Assembly: GCF_001191005.1 (NCBI RefSeq)
Contig: NZ_CP012201.1
Span: 5,952,001 to 6,016,000, forward strand
Source: Massilia sp. NR 4-1
GTDB taxonomy: Bacteria > Pseudomonadota > Gammaproteobacteria > Burkholderiales > Burkholderiaceae_D
Direction of reading: 5' to 3'
Length of the DNA: 64,000 bases
Part shown: one piece after another, positions 17,621 through 27,139 of the stretch
Layout: every line of letters begins with the position of its first letter
How positions within the stretch are numbered: position 1 is the stretch's first letter
The notes under the pieces: generated by a model
Databases searched by the model: none
Seen by the model: only the letters and a program-made list of their open reading frames with translations
Told to the model about the DNA's origin: nothing
Program-made: the position numbers and the translations under genes

Positions 17621-17653
17621 AAAAAACGGGAACCGCGGTTCCCGTTTTTTTTT
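17621..17653 (+). terminator. Bidirectional rho-independent terminator after flgL
   Basis: An A-run leads into the perfect palindrome AACGGGAACCGCGGTTCCCGTT, followed by nine T. It closes the flgKL transcript; the 5' A-run means it could also stop transcription of the giant minus-strand gene that ends 200 bases to the right. Confidence 0.9.
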
Positions 17654-17693
17654 GCGTGCCATCTGCCAGATCGCCGCATAAGGGGTGAGTTCC

Positions 17694-17834
17694 TGTCCGA
17701 CCGGTGCCAGGCACCGCTTGGTGCACCGGTGGGATGGAACGGCCACCCGGTGGGCTTTGCCGCGATGGAATACTGCCGAGTCCGTGTCCGACCGGTGCCA
17801 GGCAGCGATCGGACGGAACGGTCATCCGGCGGAC
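17694..17834. repeat. Two imperfect copies of an intergenic repeat
   Basis: TGTCCGACCGGTGCCAGGCA occurs at 17694-17713 and again at 17785-17804, each followed by a related tail (GGATGGAACGG... versus GGACGGAACGG...). Similar GGTGCCAGGCA/TGTCAGGC words are found in the repeat at 38962-39080. They lie between the flgL terminator and the end of the giant gene and do not code for anything evident. Confidence 0.7.
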
Positions 17835-17852
17835 TCGGCCGCTGCGCGGCGC

Positions 17853-20800
17853 TTATTTGACGGCCAGCAGCGGTGCTGGCGGCGCGGCGCGGCGCTGCCA
17901 GTCGTCGTTGCCGCCATTGCCGCCGAGGGCAGCGCCTGACAGGCCGGCCACCTGCGCCTGGCGCGCGGCCTGGCTGAGGGCGTCGGCCGCGGGCAGGCCG
18001 GCGGCTGGCTGCGCGCTGGCGCCGAAGTGCTGCAGCTGGCGCGCCAGCGCGGCAACGCTGGCGTTCAGGCTGGCGCCGTCGGCCGCGCTCAGCGATTGGG
18101 CCGCCATCGGCGTCAGCGTGGGCAGGCCGGGCTCGGTGGCGTTGCCGTACCGGTAGCCGGACAGGGCATCGGTCAGGGCGCCGACTTTGCCGCTCAGGCT
18201 GGCCGGATCGGTATTGCGCGCCGTCAGGAACCAGACGTCGGCCACCTGGCCCTGGCTGCCGTCGCTGCGTTCGTAACTGCCGCGCAGGCCGATCCAGTTC
18301 CCTTGGTCGAGTTCGCTGGTGGCGCGGGCGCCGGTACCGAGACGGGCGATGCCCAGCGCGGCCAGGCCTTGCAGCTCGCCCGCCTGGCTGACGCCGTCGG
18401 CATTGCTGTCCTGCCAGACGCGCAACTGGCTGTAGGCGGCGTCCTGGCTGTCGATGACGCCGTCGGCATTGCTGTCGAGTTCGGCGAGCGCGGCGAAACC
18501 ATGGGCCGCCTGGCCGCCGGCCGTGCGCGTGGCCGTGCCGAACAGTTCGTTGCCATCGTCGATCTGGCCATTGCCGTTGCGGTCCAGGGCCAGCAAGCCA
18601 TCGCCTTGGCCGACCCAACCCGTGTGCTGCAGGCGGCCGTCGGCGTCGAGGTCGAAGCGCACGCCCTGGTCGAGCGCGAGGGTATGGATGCCGTTGCCGT
18701 CGAGGTCGAGAACGAGCGGGCTTTCCAGGCCGGCCGCGTCGCGCTGCTCGGGCAGCATGACGGCCAGCTGGTCGGTGGTCAGGGCGGCGGCCTGGGCGGC
18801 GGTGAAGGCCTGGAATTCGCTGACCGTCATGGCGGCCAGCTGGTCCGCCGTCAGCGCGCGGATCTGGCCGGCTTTCAGCGCACGCACCTGGTTGGTGGTC
18901 AGGGAACTGATCTGCACCGTGCTCAGGGCCGCGATCTGGCCGCTGCCGAGCGCGGCGAACTGGCCGCTGCTGAGCGCCTGCAATTCATTGACGTCGAGCG
19001 CCTGCAACTGGTCGGAATTGAGCGCGCCCAGGGCCTTGGTGGACATGGCGGCCATCAGGGTGGTGCCGAGCGAGGCCAGTTGCAGCGTGGTCAGGCCGGC
19101 CGCGCCCTGGGCGCCCAGGGCGGCGAACTGGTTGCTGCGCATGGCGCCCACGAGTTCGGCCGCCAGGGCGCCGATCTGGGCCGAGCCGAGCGCGCCGATC
19201 TGCACCGTGTTCAGGTTGTTGAGCGTGCCCAGCGCGGTGAGCTGGTCGCCGTTCAGCGCGCGGATCTGGGCCGTGCCCAGCACTTGCAGCGCGCGCGTGG
19301 TCAGCGAGGCCATCTGGTCGGTGGTCAGGCCGGCGATCTGGGTCGATTTCAGGGCCGTCAATTGCACGCTGCTCAGGGCGGCCAGGTCGGGCAGCTCGAT
19401 GGCGGCGACCTGGTCGCTGCCGAGGGCGCCCAGCGCGGCCACGCTCAGCGAGCGCACCTGGCTGGTGCTCAGGGCGGCGATCTGCTCCGTGCTGAGGCTG
19501 CCGATCTGGCGCGTGCTCAGCGCGGCGATCTGGGCGGTTTTCAGCGTGGCGATCTTGTCGGCGCTGAGCGAGGGCAGTTGCAGCGAGTTGAGCGCGGCAA
19601 ACTGCAGCGTGCCGAGCGCGGCCAGCGTGCTCAGCGCGGCCAGCTGGGCCGTGCTCAGGCTGGCGACCTGGCCGGTGCTCAGGGCGGCGATATCGCGCGT
19701 GTTCAGCGCGCCGAGCTGGTCGGTGCTGAGGGCCACGAACTGGGCCGTGCGCAGCGCGGCGATCTGCGCCGTGCCGAGGGCGGCGATATCGTCGAGCGCG
19801 ATGGCGGCCACCTGGTCCGTGCTCAAGCCGGCCAGGGCGGCCGGGTCGAGGGCGCGCACCTGGGCCGTGGTCAGGGCCACGATCTGGTCCGTGGTCAGCC
19901 AGCTCAGTTGGCGGCTGCTCAGCGCATCGATCTGGCGCGTGCTCAAGCTCGACAGATGGGCTTCATCGAGGCTGGCCAGCTGGCTGCTGGAGAGGGCGGC
20001 CACCTGGGTACTGCCGAAGCCGCCCAGGCCCGGCAGGCTGGCCAGTTGGGCATTGCTCAGGGCGCGCACCTGGGCGCTGGTCAGCGCACCGAGTTCGGCC
20101 GTGGTCAGCACTTGCAGCTGGTCGCTGTTGAGGGCGGCGATCTGCTCGGTTTTCAGTGCGGCGAACTGGTCGGTGCGCAGCGCGGCCAGGTCATCGCCCT
20201 GCAGGGTGGCGATCTGGTCGGTGCTGAGCGCGCGCAGCGCCGCCGTGTTGACGGCGCGCCATTGCGCCGTGCTGAGGTCGGCCAACTGGCTGCTCGACAG
20301 GGCCGGCATCTGGCGGCTCGTCAGCGCCGCGATCTGGCTGGTTTTGAGCAGGGCCAGCTGGGTCGCATCGAGGCCGGCGATGCGGGCCGTTGGCAGGGCC
20401 GCGATCTGGTCGCTGTTGAAGGCCGTCAGGGCGCCCAGCTGGGCGAACTGGTCGGGCGTGAGCGCCGCCAGCTGGGCCGTGCTCAGGGCCGCGACCTGGG
20501 CGTCGGTCAGCGCGATGATCTGGTCGGAGGTCAGCGCCGCCAGCTGGTCGGAGTACAGGGCACGGATCTGCTCGCTGCGCAGGGCGGCGATATCGTCCAG
20601 TTCGATGGCCGCCACCTGGCTCGCGTCGAGGGCACGGATGGCGCGCGTGCTGAGCGCGCGCACCTGGGCCGTGGTCAGCGCGCGCAACTGGTCGGCCGTG
20701 ATGGCCTGGATTTGCGGAATGCCGAGCACGCTGATGGCGGCCGTGTTGATGACCGCGATCTGGTCGGTGTTCAGGGCGCCGAGCTGGGCGGCCGAGAACG

Positions 20801-23800
20801 CGGCCACCTGGGCCGAGCGCAGCGCCGCGATATCGGCCAGTTCGATGCCGGCCACCTGGCCCGGGGTCAGGGCCGCGATGGCGCGGCTCGACAGGGTGGC
20901 GAACTGGCGCGTTTCGAGCGCCAGGATCTGGTCCGGCGTCAGCACCTGCACCTGGGCATCGCTGAGGGCGGCCAACTGGGCGCTCGACAGCGTGGCGATC
21001 TTGTCCAGCGGCAGGGCCGTGAGCTGGGCGTCGCTCAGGCTGCGGATCTGGGCCGTGGTCAGGCCGCGGCTGTTCAGGGCCGCGATCTGGGCCGGGGTCA
21101 GCGCGCTGATCTGGACGGTGCGCAAGGCGGCCACGTCGCCGCTGCTGAGCACGCCCAACTGGTCCATATTCAAGGCTTGCAACTGGTCCGAGCCGAGCGC
21201 GGCCAGTTGCGCGGTTTTCAGCGCGGCGATGTCTTCCAGCTCGATCTGCGGGATCTGGGCGGCGCTCAGGCCGTTCAGGGCCGCGGTCGAGAGCGCGGCG
21301 AATTGCGCCGTGCTCAGCACCTGCAACTGGCTGACGCTGAAGACCGAGAGCTGGGCCGAGTTGAAGGCCGCCACCTGGCGCGTGCTCAGGCTCGCCAAAT
21401 CGTCCACGCTCATCGCGACGATGCGGTCGGTCGACATGGCGGCGATCTGGGCCGTGCTGTAATCGCGCAATTCGCCCAGGGCCGCCAACTGGTCGGCCGA
21501 CAGCGCCGCCAATTGGGCCGGCGACAGCACGGCGATGGCCTGGCTGCTCAGCGCATGCAACTGGGTGGTCGACAGCGCGGCCAGCTGGGCCGGGGCCAGC
21601 GCCGCGATCTGGGTGGTGAGCAGGGCGCGCACGTCCTCCGCTTCCAGCGCCTGCAGCTGGGTGGCGTCCAGATTGCCCAGGGCGCGCAGGTTGAGCGCGC
21701 GGATCTGGGCGGTGGAGAAGGCGGCGATCTGGCCCACGGTCAGGTGGGCCGCCTGGTAGCTGTTCAGGGCCGCCACCTGGCTGGTCTTGAGCGCGGCGAA
21801 ATCGGCCATGCTCAGATTGCTCAGCTGCTCGGTATTCAGGGCCGCCACCTGGGCCGTGCCCAGGCTGACCAGACTGACCATGGCATCGATCTGGGCCGTG
21901 CTCAAGGCGCCGATCTGCGCGGTGGCGATGGCGGCGATCTCGCCCGTGGTGAGCGACATGATCTGGGCCAGGCTCAGCGCCTGCAACTGGCTGCTGCCCA
22001 GGCCGGCGATCTGGGCCGTGGCCAGATTGCGGATATCGGTCAGGTCGATGGCCTGGATCTGGGCCGGGCTGAGCGCGCGCAGCACATCGGTGGACAGGGC
22101 GCGCATCTGGGCGCTGCCCAGGGCCTGGATCTGGTCGGTGTTGAAGAAGCTGAACTGGCCGGTGGTGAAGGCGGCGATCTGGGCCGTTCTGAGGCTGGCC
22201 ACCTGGTCCGGCGTCAGGGCGCCGATCTGGGCGCTGTTCAAGCCCTGGATCTGCACCGTGCTCAAGCCGGTCAGGCCGAGCGCGCCGAGCTGGGTCGGAC
22301 TCAGGGCCGCCATCTGGCGCGAGCTCAGCGCCGCGATCTGGGTCGAACTCAGGGCGCCGAGCTGGCCCAGCGTGAGCGCGGTCATTTGCTGGGTCTTGAG
22401 CGCCTGCACCTGGCTGGTGCTGAGGGCGGCGATATCGACGGCCTCGATGGCCGCGATCTGGGCCGTGCTCATGCCGCCCAGGGTGGCCGGGCTCAGGCTG
22501 CGCACCTGGGCCGTGTTCAAGGCCACGATCTGGTCGCTGCCGAGGGCGCCGATCTGCGCGCTGCTCAGGCCGGCGAGCTGGTTGGTGCGCAAGGTGGTGA
22601 TGCGGTCCGGCGCCAGCGCGCCGATCTGGTCGGTGGTGAGCGCGGCGATCTGGGCGCTGCGCAGCGGGGCCAGCGAGGCGAAGCTGGCCACCTGGGCCAG
22701 CGACAGCGAGGCGATCTGCTGCGTGTTGAGGGCGGCGATCATGGCCGTGCTCAAAGCGCCGAACTGGTCGCTCGTGAGGGCGGCGATCTGCTGCGTCGCC
22801 AGGCCCGCGATCTGGGCCGTGCGCAGCGCTTGCAGGTCGGCCAGCTCGATGGCCGCCACCTGGGCCGAATTCAGGGCATTCAGCGCGGCCGTGCCGAGGG
22901 CGCGCCACTGGCTGCTCTGCAGGGCGACGATGCCGGCCGTGCTGATGGCTTGCATCTGGGCCGTGGTCAGCGCCGCCACCTGGTTGCTGCGCAGCGCGGC
23001 CAGCACGGCCAGGCTCAGCGAGGCGATCTGGGCGGTCGTGAGGGCGGCTATGGCCGCCGTCGAGAACGAGGCCAGCGTGACCAGGGCGCCCAGCTGGTCG
23101 CTGCTGAGCGCGGCTTTCTGCTCGGGCGTCAGCGCGGCGATCTGGGCCGTGGTGAGCTGGGCGATCTGGGCCGTGCTGAGGGCGGGAATCTGGGCCGTGG
23201 TGAGTTGGCTCAACTGGTTGGTGCGCAGCGCCTGCAAGTCGTCGAAGGCGATGGCGGCCAACTGCTCGCTGCTGAGGGCGCGCAGGGCGTCGCTGCCGAG
23301 GACGCGGAACTGGGCCGTGTTGAGCGCGACGATCTGGAGCGTGCTGAGCGCGCCGATCTGGGCCGTGCTGAGCACGGCGATCTGGGCTGTGCGCAGGCCG
23401 CTCAGGTCGGCCGTGTTCAGGCTTTGCAACTGGGCCGTGCTGAGCTGGCCGATCTGGCGCGTGCTCAGTGACGTCAGGGTCAGGGCGTCGAGCTGGCCCG
23501 CCGTCAGGCTGGCCAGTTGCTCATTGCTCAGCGCGCCCACCTCGGCCGAGGTCAGGGCGGCCAGCTGGGCCGTTTGCAGCGCGGCCAGCTGGTCGGTCGA
23601 GAAGGCGGCGATCTGGCGCGTGCCCATGGCGGCCAGGTCGGCCAGCTCGATGGCGGCGATCTGGCCGGCGTTGAGCGCGGCCAGGGCATCGGTGCTGAGG
23701 GCGCGCACCTGGGCCGTGCTGAGTGCGGCGATCTGGGCGGTCGACAGGCCCGGCACCTGGCCGGCTTGCACGGCGGCGATCTGGGCGCTGCTCAGGCTGG

Positions 23801-25934
23801 CCCAATCCTGGGTCGTCATGCTGGCCAGCTGGTCGCTGCTGAACGCTTGCATCTGGCGCGTGCTGAAGCCGGCAAAGCTGGCGAAGGCATCGAGCTGGGC
23901 CGCGCTGAGCACGGCGATCTGGTCGCTGTTCAGGGCGCGCACGCCGGCCGTGCTCAGGGCGCGGATCTGGGCCGTGTCGAGGGCCTTGATCTGGTCGGTG
24001 GTCATGGCGGCGATCTGCTGGCTGCGCAAGCCCGGCACATCGCGCGTTTCGATGCCGCCCAATTGGGTGCTCTGCAAGGCGGCCAGGGCGGCGCTGCTGA
24101 GCGCGGCCAATTGGCTGGCGCTCAAGGCCTTGATCTGGGCCGAGTTCAGCACGCCGGCCTGCAGCGCCGACAGCGCCGCCACCTGGTTGCTGCGCAGGGC
24201 GCTGATGCTGGCCGTGCCCAGCGAGGCGATCTGGTCGGTGGTGAGGGCGGCGATCTGCGCGCTTTTGAGGGCGTCGAGCGCCTTCAGCGCGGCCAGCTGG
24301 GCCGTGGTGAGGGCGGCCACCTGGTCAAGCGTCAAGGCCTGGGTGGCGGCGCTGCCGAGAGCGGCGACCTGGGCCACTTGCAGGTGGCTCAGCTGATCGG
24401 TGCTCAAGCTGGCGATCTGGCGCGTCAGCAGCGCGCCCACATCCTGGCTGTCCATGGCGCGCAACTGGTCGGTGCTGAGCGCCTGCAGCGCCACAGTGTT
24501 CAAGGCTTGCACCTGGCCCGTGCTGAGCGCGATGAGCTGGGCCGTATTGAGGGCGGCCGCCTGCTCGGGGTTCAGGCCGGCCAGCTGGCCGCTGGCCAGG
24601 CTGGCCAGATTGCGCGTCGACAGGCTGGCGACCTGGTCGCTGCTCAGCGCCGCCACCTGCTTGCTGCCCCAGGTCGCCAGGGTCTTCAGTGCGGCGAGCT
24701 GGTCGGTGGTGAGCAGCGGCAGCTGGTCGGTCGTCAGCACCGCGATATCGTTGCTGTTCAGGCTGGCGAACTGGCTGGTGTTCAGGGCGCTGAGCTGGCC
24801 CGGCTGCAGGGCCGCGATCTGGGCCGTGCGCAGGGCGGCGATGTCGCGCGTTTCGATGACGGCCAGTTGATCGCTGCCGAGCAGGTTCAGGGCCTGGGTC
24901 GTCAAGTTGGCGAACTGGGCGGTGCTCAGCGCAATGATCTGGTCGCTGTTCAGCGCCTGCCATTGGTAATCCTTGAGCGCGCCGAGCTGCTGGCTGCCGA
25001 GGCCGGCGATCGCCTGGGTGGCGAGCACGGCCAACTGCTCGGGCGCCAAGGCGCCGATCTGGGCCGTGGACAGGCTGGCCAGCGAGGGCAGGGCGCTGAG
25101 CTGGTCGGTGCTCAGGGCCGGGATCTGGTCGGTGGTCAGCGCGGCCAGGCCGCGCGTGCCGAGGGCACGCACCTGGTCGGTGGTGAAGGCCGTGATCTGG
25201 CTTGGCTGCAAGGCGGCGATCTGCTGGCTGGCCAGGGTCGCGATGTCGCGGGTTTCGATGGCGGCGATCTGCTCGCTCAGCAGCACGCTCAGGGCGGCGC
25301 TGCTGAGGCCGTTCAACTGGGCGCTGCCGAGGGCGATGATCTGGTCGCTGTTGAGCACTTGCAGCTGGGCGGCGTCGAGGCTGTTCAACTGGCTGCTCGA
25401 CAGATAGGCGATGCTGCTCGATACCAGGCGCGCCGGGTCGAGCGCGCGCAGGGCCTGGGTGCTCAGGGCGCGCAACTGGCCCGAACTGAGGGCGGCCAGC
25501 TGGTCGCTGTCGAAGCCGGGCAATTGGTCGCTGCTGAGTACGGCAATCTGCTGGCTGCGCAGGCCGGCCAGTTCCTGGGTGCTCAGGGCGCCGAGCTGCA
25601 CGGCGCTGAGCGCGGCCAACTGGCTGCTGGAGAGGGCCGGCATGTCCTGGCTGTCGATGCCGCGGATCTGCAGCGTGTCGAGGGCGGCGATCTGGCGGGT
25701 GCTGAGGGCGCCGATCAGGCGGCTGCCCAGCCAGCCGATCTGGTCCGAGGTCAAGGTGGCCAGGTCGGCGTTTTCCAGGTATTTGATTTGGCTGGTCGAG
25801 AGCGCATTCAGCTGCGCGCTGCTAAACAGCGGCATCAGCTCAGGTGTCAGGGCCTGGATATCGTCCGAAGTCAGAAGACTGATCTGATAGGTCGTCAGGC
25901 CGGGAATCTGTTGGGTTTCAAATACGATAGACAT
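17853..25934 (-). CDS. Giant octapeptide-repeat protein with C-terminal calcium-loop domain (unrecognised family)
   Basis: The 2693-residue product is not assignable to a named family. Residues about 5-2400 are about 290 tandem units of eight residues with consensus x-A-L-[ST]-[ST]-x-Q-[IL], for example AALTTDQI. These are ordered into about 18 larger units of about 134 residues, each carrying one [IL]-E-x-x-D-[IL] octad and one irregular 14-residue step. From residue 2405 (base 18722) the repeats stop and a domain with DLDGNGI, DLDADGR, DRNGNGQIDDGNELFG and DSNADGVIDSQD follows. Such acidic loops are known from the C-terminal regions of large type I-secreted proteins. There is no signal peptide or membrane segment. 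GGAGAG precedes the ATG, and fliR lies 88 bases upstream on the same strand. A secreted surface or matrix protein is the best inference. Confidence 0.85.
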   Translation of the reverse strand: MSIVFETQQIPGLTTYQISLLTSDDIQALTPELMPLFSSAQLNALSTSQIKYLENADLATLTSDQIGWLGSRLIGALSTRQIAALDTLQIRGIDSQDMPALSSSQLAALSAVQLGALSTQELAGLRSQQIAVLSSDQLPGFDSDQLAALSSGQLRALSTQALRALDPARLVSSSIAYLSSSQLNSLDAAQLQVLNSDQIIALGSAQLNGLSSAALSVLLSEQIAAIETRDIATLASQQIAALQPSQITAFTTDQVRALGTRGLAALTTDQIPALSTDQLSALPSLASLSTAQIGALAPEQLAVLATQAIAGLGSQQLGALKDYQWQALNSDQIIALSTAQFANLTTQALNLLGSDQLAVIETRDIAALRTAQIAALQPGQLSALNTSQFASLNSNDIAVLTTDQLPLLTTDQLAALKTLATWGSKQVAALSSDQVASLSTRNLASLASGQLAGLNPEQAAALNTAQLIALSTGQVQALNTVALQALSTDQLRAMDSQDVGALLTRQIASLSTDQLSHLQVAQVAALGSAATQALTLDQVAALTTAQLAALKALDALKSAQIAALTTDQIASLGTASISALRSNQVAALSALQAGVLNSAQIKALSASQLAALSSAALAALQSTQLGGIETRDVPGLRSQQIAAMTTDQIKALDTAQIRALSTAGVRALNSDQIAVLSAAQLDAFASFAGFSTRQMQAFSSDQLASMTTQDWASLSSAQIAAVQAGQVPGLSTAQIAALSTAQVRALSTDALAALNAGQIAAIELADLAAMGTRQIAAFSTDQLAALQTAQLAALTSAEVGALSNEQLASLTAGQLDALTLTSLSTRQIGQLSTAQLQSLNTADLSGLRTAQIAVLSTAQIGALSTLQIVALNTAQFRVLGSDALRALSSEQLAAIAFDDLQALRTNQLSQLTTAQIPALSTAQIAQLTTAQIAALTPEQKAALSSDQLGALVTLASFSTAAIAALTTAQIASLSLAVLAALRSNQVAALTTAQMQAISTAGIVALQSSQWRALGTAALNALNSAQVAAIELADLQALRTAQIAGLATQQIAALTSDQFGALSTAMIAALNTQQIASLSLAQVASFASLAPLRSAQIAALTTDQIGALAPDRITTLRTNQLAGLSSAQIGALGSDQIVALNTAQVRSLSPATLGGMSTAQIAAIEAVDIAALSTSQVQALKTQQMTALTLGQLGALSSTQIAALSSRQMAALSPTQLGALGLTGLSTVQIQGLNSAQIGALTPDQVASLRTAQIAAFTTGQFSFFNTDQIQALGSAQMRALSTDVLRALSPAQIQAIDLTDIRNLATAQIAGLGSSQLQALSLAQIMSLTTGEIAAIATAQIGALSTAQIDAMVSLVSLGTAQVAALNTEQLSNLSMADFAALKTSQVAALNSYQAAHLTVGQIAAFSTAQIRALNLRALGNLDATQLQALEAEDVRALLTTQIAALAPAQLAALSTTQLHALSSQAIAVLSPAQLAALSADQLAALGELRDYSTAQIAAMSTDRIVAMSVDDLASLSTRQVAAFNSAQLSVFSVSQLQVLSTAQFAALSTAALNGLSAAQIPQIELEDIAALKTAQLAALGSDQLQALNMDQLGVLSSGDVAALRTVQISALTPAQIAALNSRGLTTAQIRSLSDAQLTALPLDKIATLSSAQLAALSDAQVQVLTPDQILALETRQFATLSSRAIAALTPGQVAGIELADIAALRSAQVAAFSAAQLGALNTDQIAVINTAAISVLGIPQIQAITADQLRALTTAQVRALSTRAIRALDASQVAAIELDDIAALRSEQIRALYSDQLAALTSDQIIALTDAQVAALSTAQLAALTPDQFAQLGALTAFNSDQIAALPTARIAGLDATQLALLKTSQIAALTSRQMPALSSSQLADLSTAQWRAVNTAALRALSTDQIATLQGDDLAALRTDQFAALKTEQIAALNSDQLQVLTTAELGALTSAQVRALSNAQLASLPGLGGFGSTQVAALSSSQLASLDEAHLSSLSTRQIDALSSRQLSWLTTDQIVALTTAQVRALDPAALAGLSTDQVAAIALDDIAALGTAQIAALRTAQFVALSTDQLGALNTRDIAALSTGQVASLSTAQLAALSTLAALGTLQFAALNSLQLPSLSADKIATLKTAQIAALSTRQIGSLSTEQIAALSTSQVRSLSVAALGALGSDQVAAIELPDLAALSSVQLTALKSTQIAGLTTDQMASLTTRALQVLGTAQIRALNGDQLTALGTLNNLNTVQIGALGSAQIGALAAELVGAMRSNQFAALGAQGAAGLTTLQLASLGTTLMAAMSTKALGALNSDQLQALDVNELQALSSGQFAALGSGQIAALSTVQISSLTTNQVRALKAGQIRALTADQLAAMTVSEFQAFTAAQAAALTTDQLAVMLPEQRDAAGLESPLVLDLDGNGIHTLALDQGVRFDLDADGRLQHTGWVGQGDGLLALDRNGNGQIDDGNELFGTATRTAGGQAAHGFAALAELDSNADGVIDSQDAAYSQLRVWQDSNADGVSQAGELQGLAALGIARLGTGARATSELDQGNWIGLRGSYERSDGSQGQVADVWFLTARNTDPASLSGKVGALTDALSGYRYGNATEPGLPTLTPMAAQSLSAADGASLNASVAALARQLQHFGASAQPAAGLPAADALSQAARQAQVAGLSGAALGGNGGNDDWQRRAAPPAPLLAVK
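18723..25922 (-). repeat. 24-bp coding repeat array with a 402-bp higher-order period
   Basis: The octapeptide repeat appears in DNA as diverged 24-base units, and markers such as the D-x-x-D octads recur every about 400 bases (for example residues 91, 224 and 358). The copies are diverged at nucleotide level rather than identical, so the array is old or under selection on the protein. Confidence 0.85.
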
Positions 25935-26022
25935 TTATACGCTCTCCGGGCAGCTTGACCATGATAAGCCAATTATTGCCACATGGAAATCAAACATTTG
26001 TAACCGGCCAGGTCACCACCGC

Positions 26023-26847
26023 TCAGGGCGCCGGGCGCGGCGCCGCCCCGGGCGGCTTGAGCGGCTGGCCCCAGTCGCGCGGCAGCTTGCGCGCCGTTTC
26101 CACGCCCTGCAGGAAGAAGTTCTGCAACGGTCCCGCCAGATAGGGCAGGGACAGCGCCAGCACCAGCAAGCCCACGCCCAGCGTGATGGGAAAGCCGATG
26201 CCGAACAGGTTCAGCTGCGGCGCCGCCCGCGTCAGGATGCCGAGCGCGATGTTGGTAATTAACAACGCCGCCACCACCGGCAGCGATAATTGTAGGCCGG
26301 CGCTGAAAATCTTGCCGCCCCAGTCAGCCAGCTGCTTGAACGGCCCGCCGACGAAGGGCTGGGCCGAGACCGGCAGCGTGACGAAGCTTTCCGCCAGCAC
26401 CTCGATCAGCACCAGGTGGGCGTTGACGGCCAGGAAGGCCATGGTCGCCACCAGCGCCAGGAATTGGGCGATGGCCGAGGAGCGGCCGGCCGACATCGGA
26501 TCGAAGAAGGTGGCAAAGCCCAGCCCCATGGTCAGGCTGCTGATTTCCCCCGCCATTTCCACTGCCGCGAACACGATGCGCATGGCCATCCCCATTGCCA
26601 GTCCGATAATCATTTCCTTGACCAGGATCAGCAAACCGGCGTACGAGAGCGGATCGGCGGCCGGCAGCGCCGGCACATTGGGCGCGAGCACCAGCGCCAG
26701 CATCACGCCCAGGCACAGCTTGACCGTCATCGGGATGCGCGGATTGCCGAACACCGGTGCGGCCGTGATCAAGCCCAGGACACGGGTCAGCGGCCAGAGC
26801 AGGCCGGCGATCCATGTGTTGATATCGGCAGCGGAGAGGAAAAGCAT
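26023..26847 (-). CDS. fliR: Flagellar export gate protein FliR
   Basis: FliR is part of the FliPQR export gate. The 274-residue product shows six hydrophobic segments, including WIAGLLWPLTRVLGLITAAP at the N-terminus, AMRIVFAAVEMAGEISSLTM, and GFPITLGVGLLVLALSLPYL. A short Pro-rich cytoplasmic tail ends the protein. It starts nine bases after fliQ and is followed after 88 bases by the giant repeat gene. Confidence 0.96.
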   Translation of the reverse strand: MLFLSAADINTWIAGLLWPLTRVLGLITAAPVFGNPRIPMTVKLCLGVMLALVLAPNVPALPAADPLSYAGLLILVKEMIIGLAMGMAMRIVFAAVEMAGEISSLTMGLGFATFFDPMSAGRSSAIAQFLALVATMAFLAVNAHLVLIEVLAESFVTLPVSAQPFVGGPFKQLADWGGKIFSAGLQLSLPVVAALLITNIALGILTRAAPQLNLFGIGFPITLGVGLLVLALSLPYLAGPLQNFFLQGVETARKLPRDWGQPLKPPGAAPRPAP

Positions 26848-26856
26848 GAGGGCCGG

Positions 26857-27126
26857 TCAGCTGACGAGGGCGGGAATGCCCGTCAGCACCTGGCGCATAT
26901 AGTCGAGCATGACGGACAGCATCCACGGTCCGGCCACCACCAGGGCCACGAACACGCCCACCAGCTTGGGGATGAAGGACAGCGTCGATTCGTTGATCTG
27001 GGTCGCGGCCTGGAAGATGCTGACCACCAGGCCGATCACCAGCGCCACCAGCAGCAGCGGCGCGGCCACCATCAGCGTGACTTCCATGGCCTGGCGGCCC
27101 ATGGTCATGACGGTTTCGGGCGTCAT
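26857..27126 (-). CDS. fliQ: Flagellar export gate protein FliQ
   Basis: FliQ forms the helical hairpin part of the export gate. The start MTPETVMTMGRQAMEVTLMV at 27126 gives the family-typical 89 residues with two transmembrane helices, and AAGGAGG lies just upstream, so the longer frame is rejected. The IFQAATQINESTLSFIPKLV motif between the helices is diagnostic. It is 13 bases from the fliP stop and nine from the fliR start. Confidence 0.97.
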   Translation of the reverse strand: MTPETVMTMGRQAMEVTLMVAAPLLLVALVIGLVVSIFQAATQINESTLSFIPKLVGVFVALVVAGPWMLSVMLDYMRQVLTGIPALVS

Positions 27127-27139
27127 CGCGGCTTCCTCC

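Noticed and set aside
18027..23471. Very long plus-strand open frames (up to 1814 codons) opposite the giant repeat gene
   Set aside because: They are explained by the 24-base periodicity: a frame with no stop in one unit tends to stay open in all. Their products are low-complexity and have no plausible starts or ribosome sites.
18723..25922. Regular short repeats that could be taken for a CRISPR array
   Set aside because: Units are adjacent, diverged, in frame and coding; there are no unique spacers and no cas genes.
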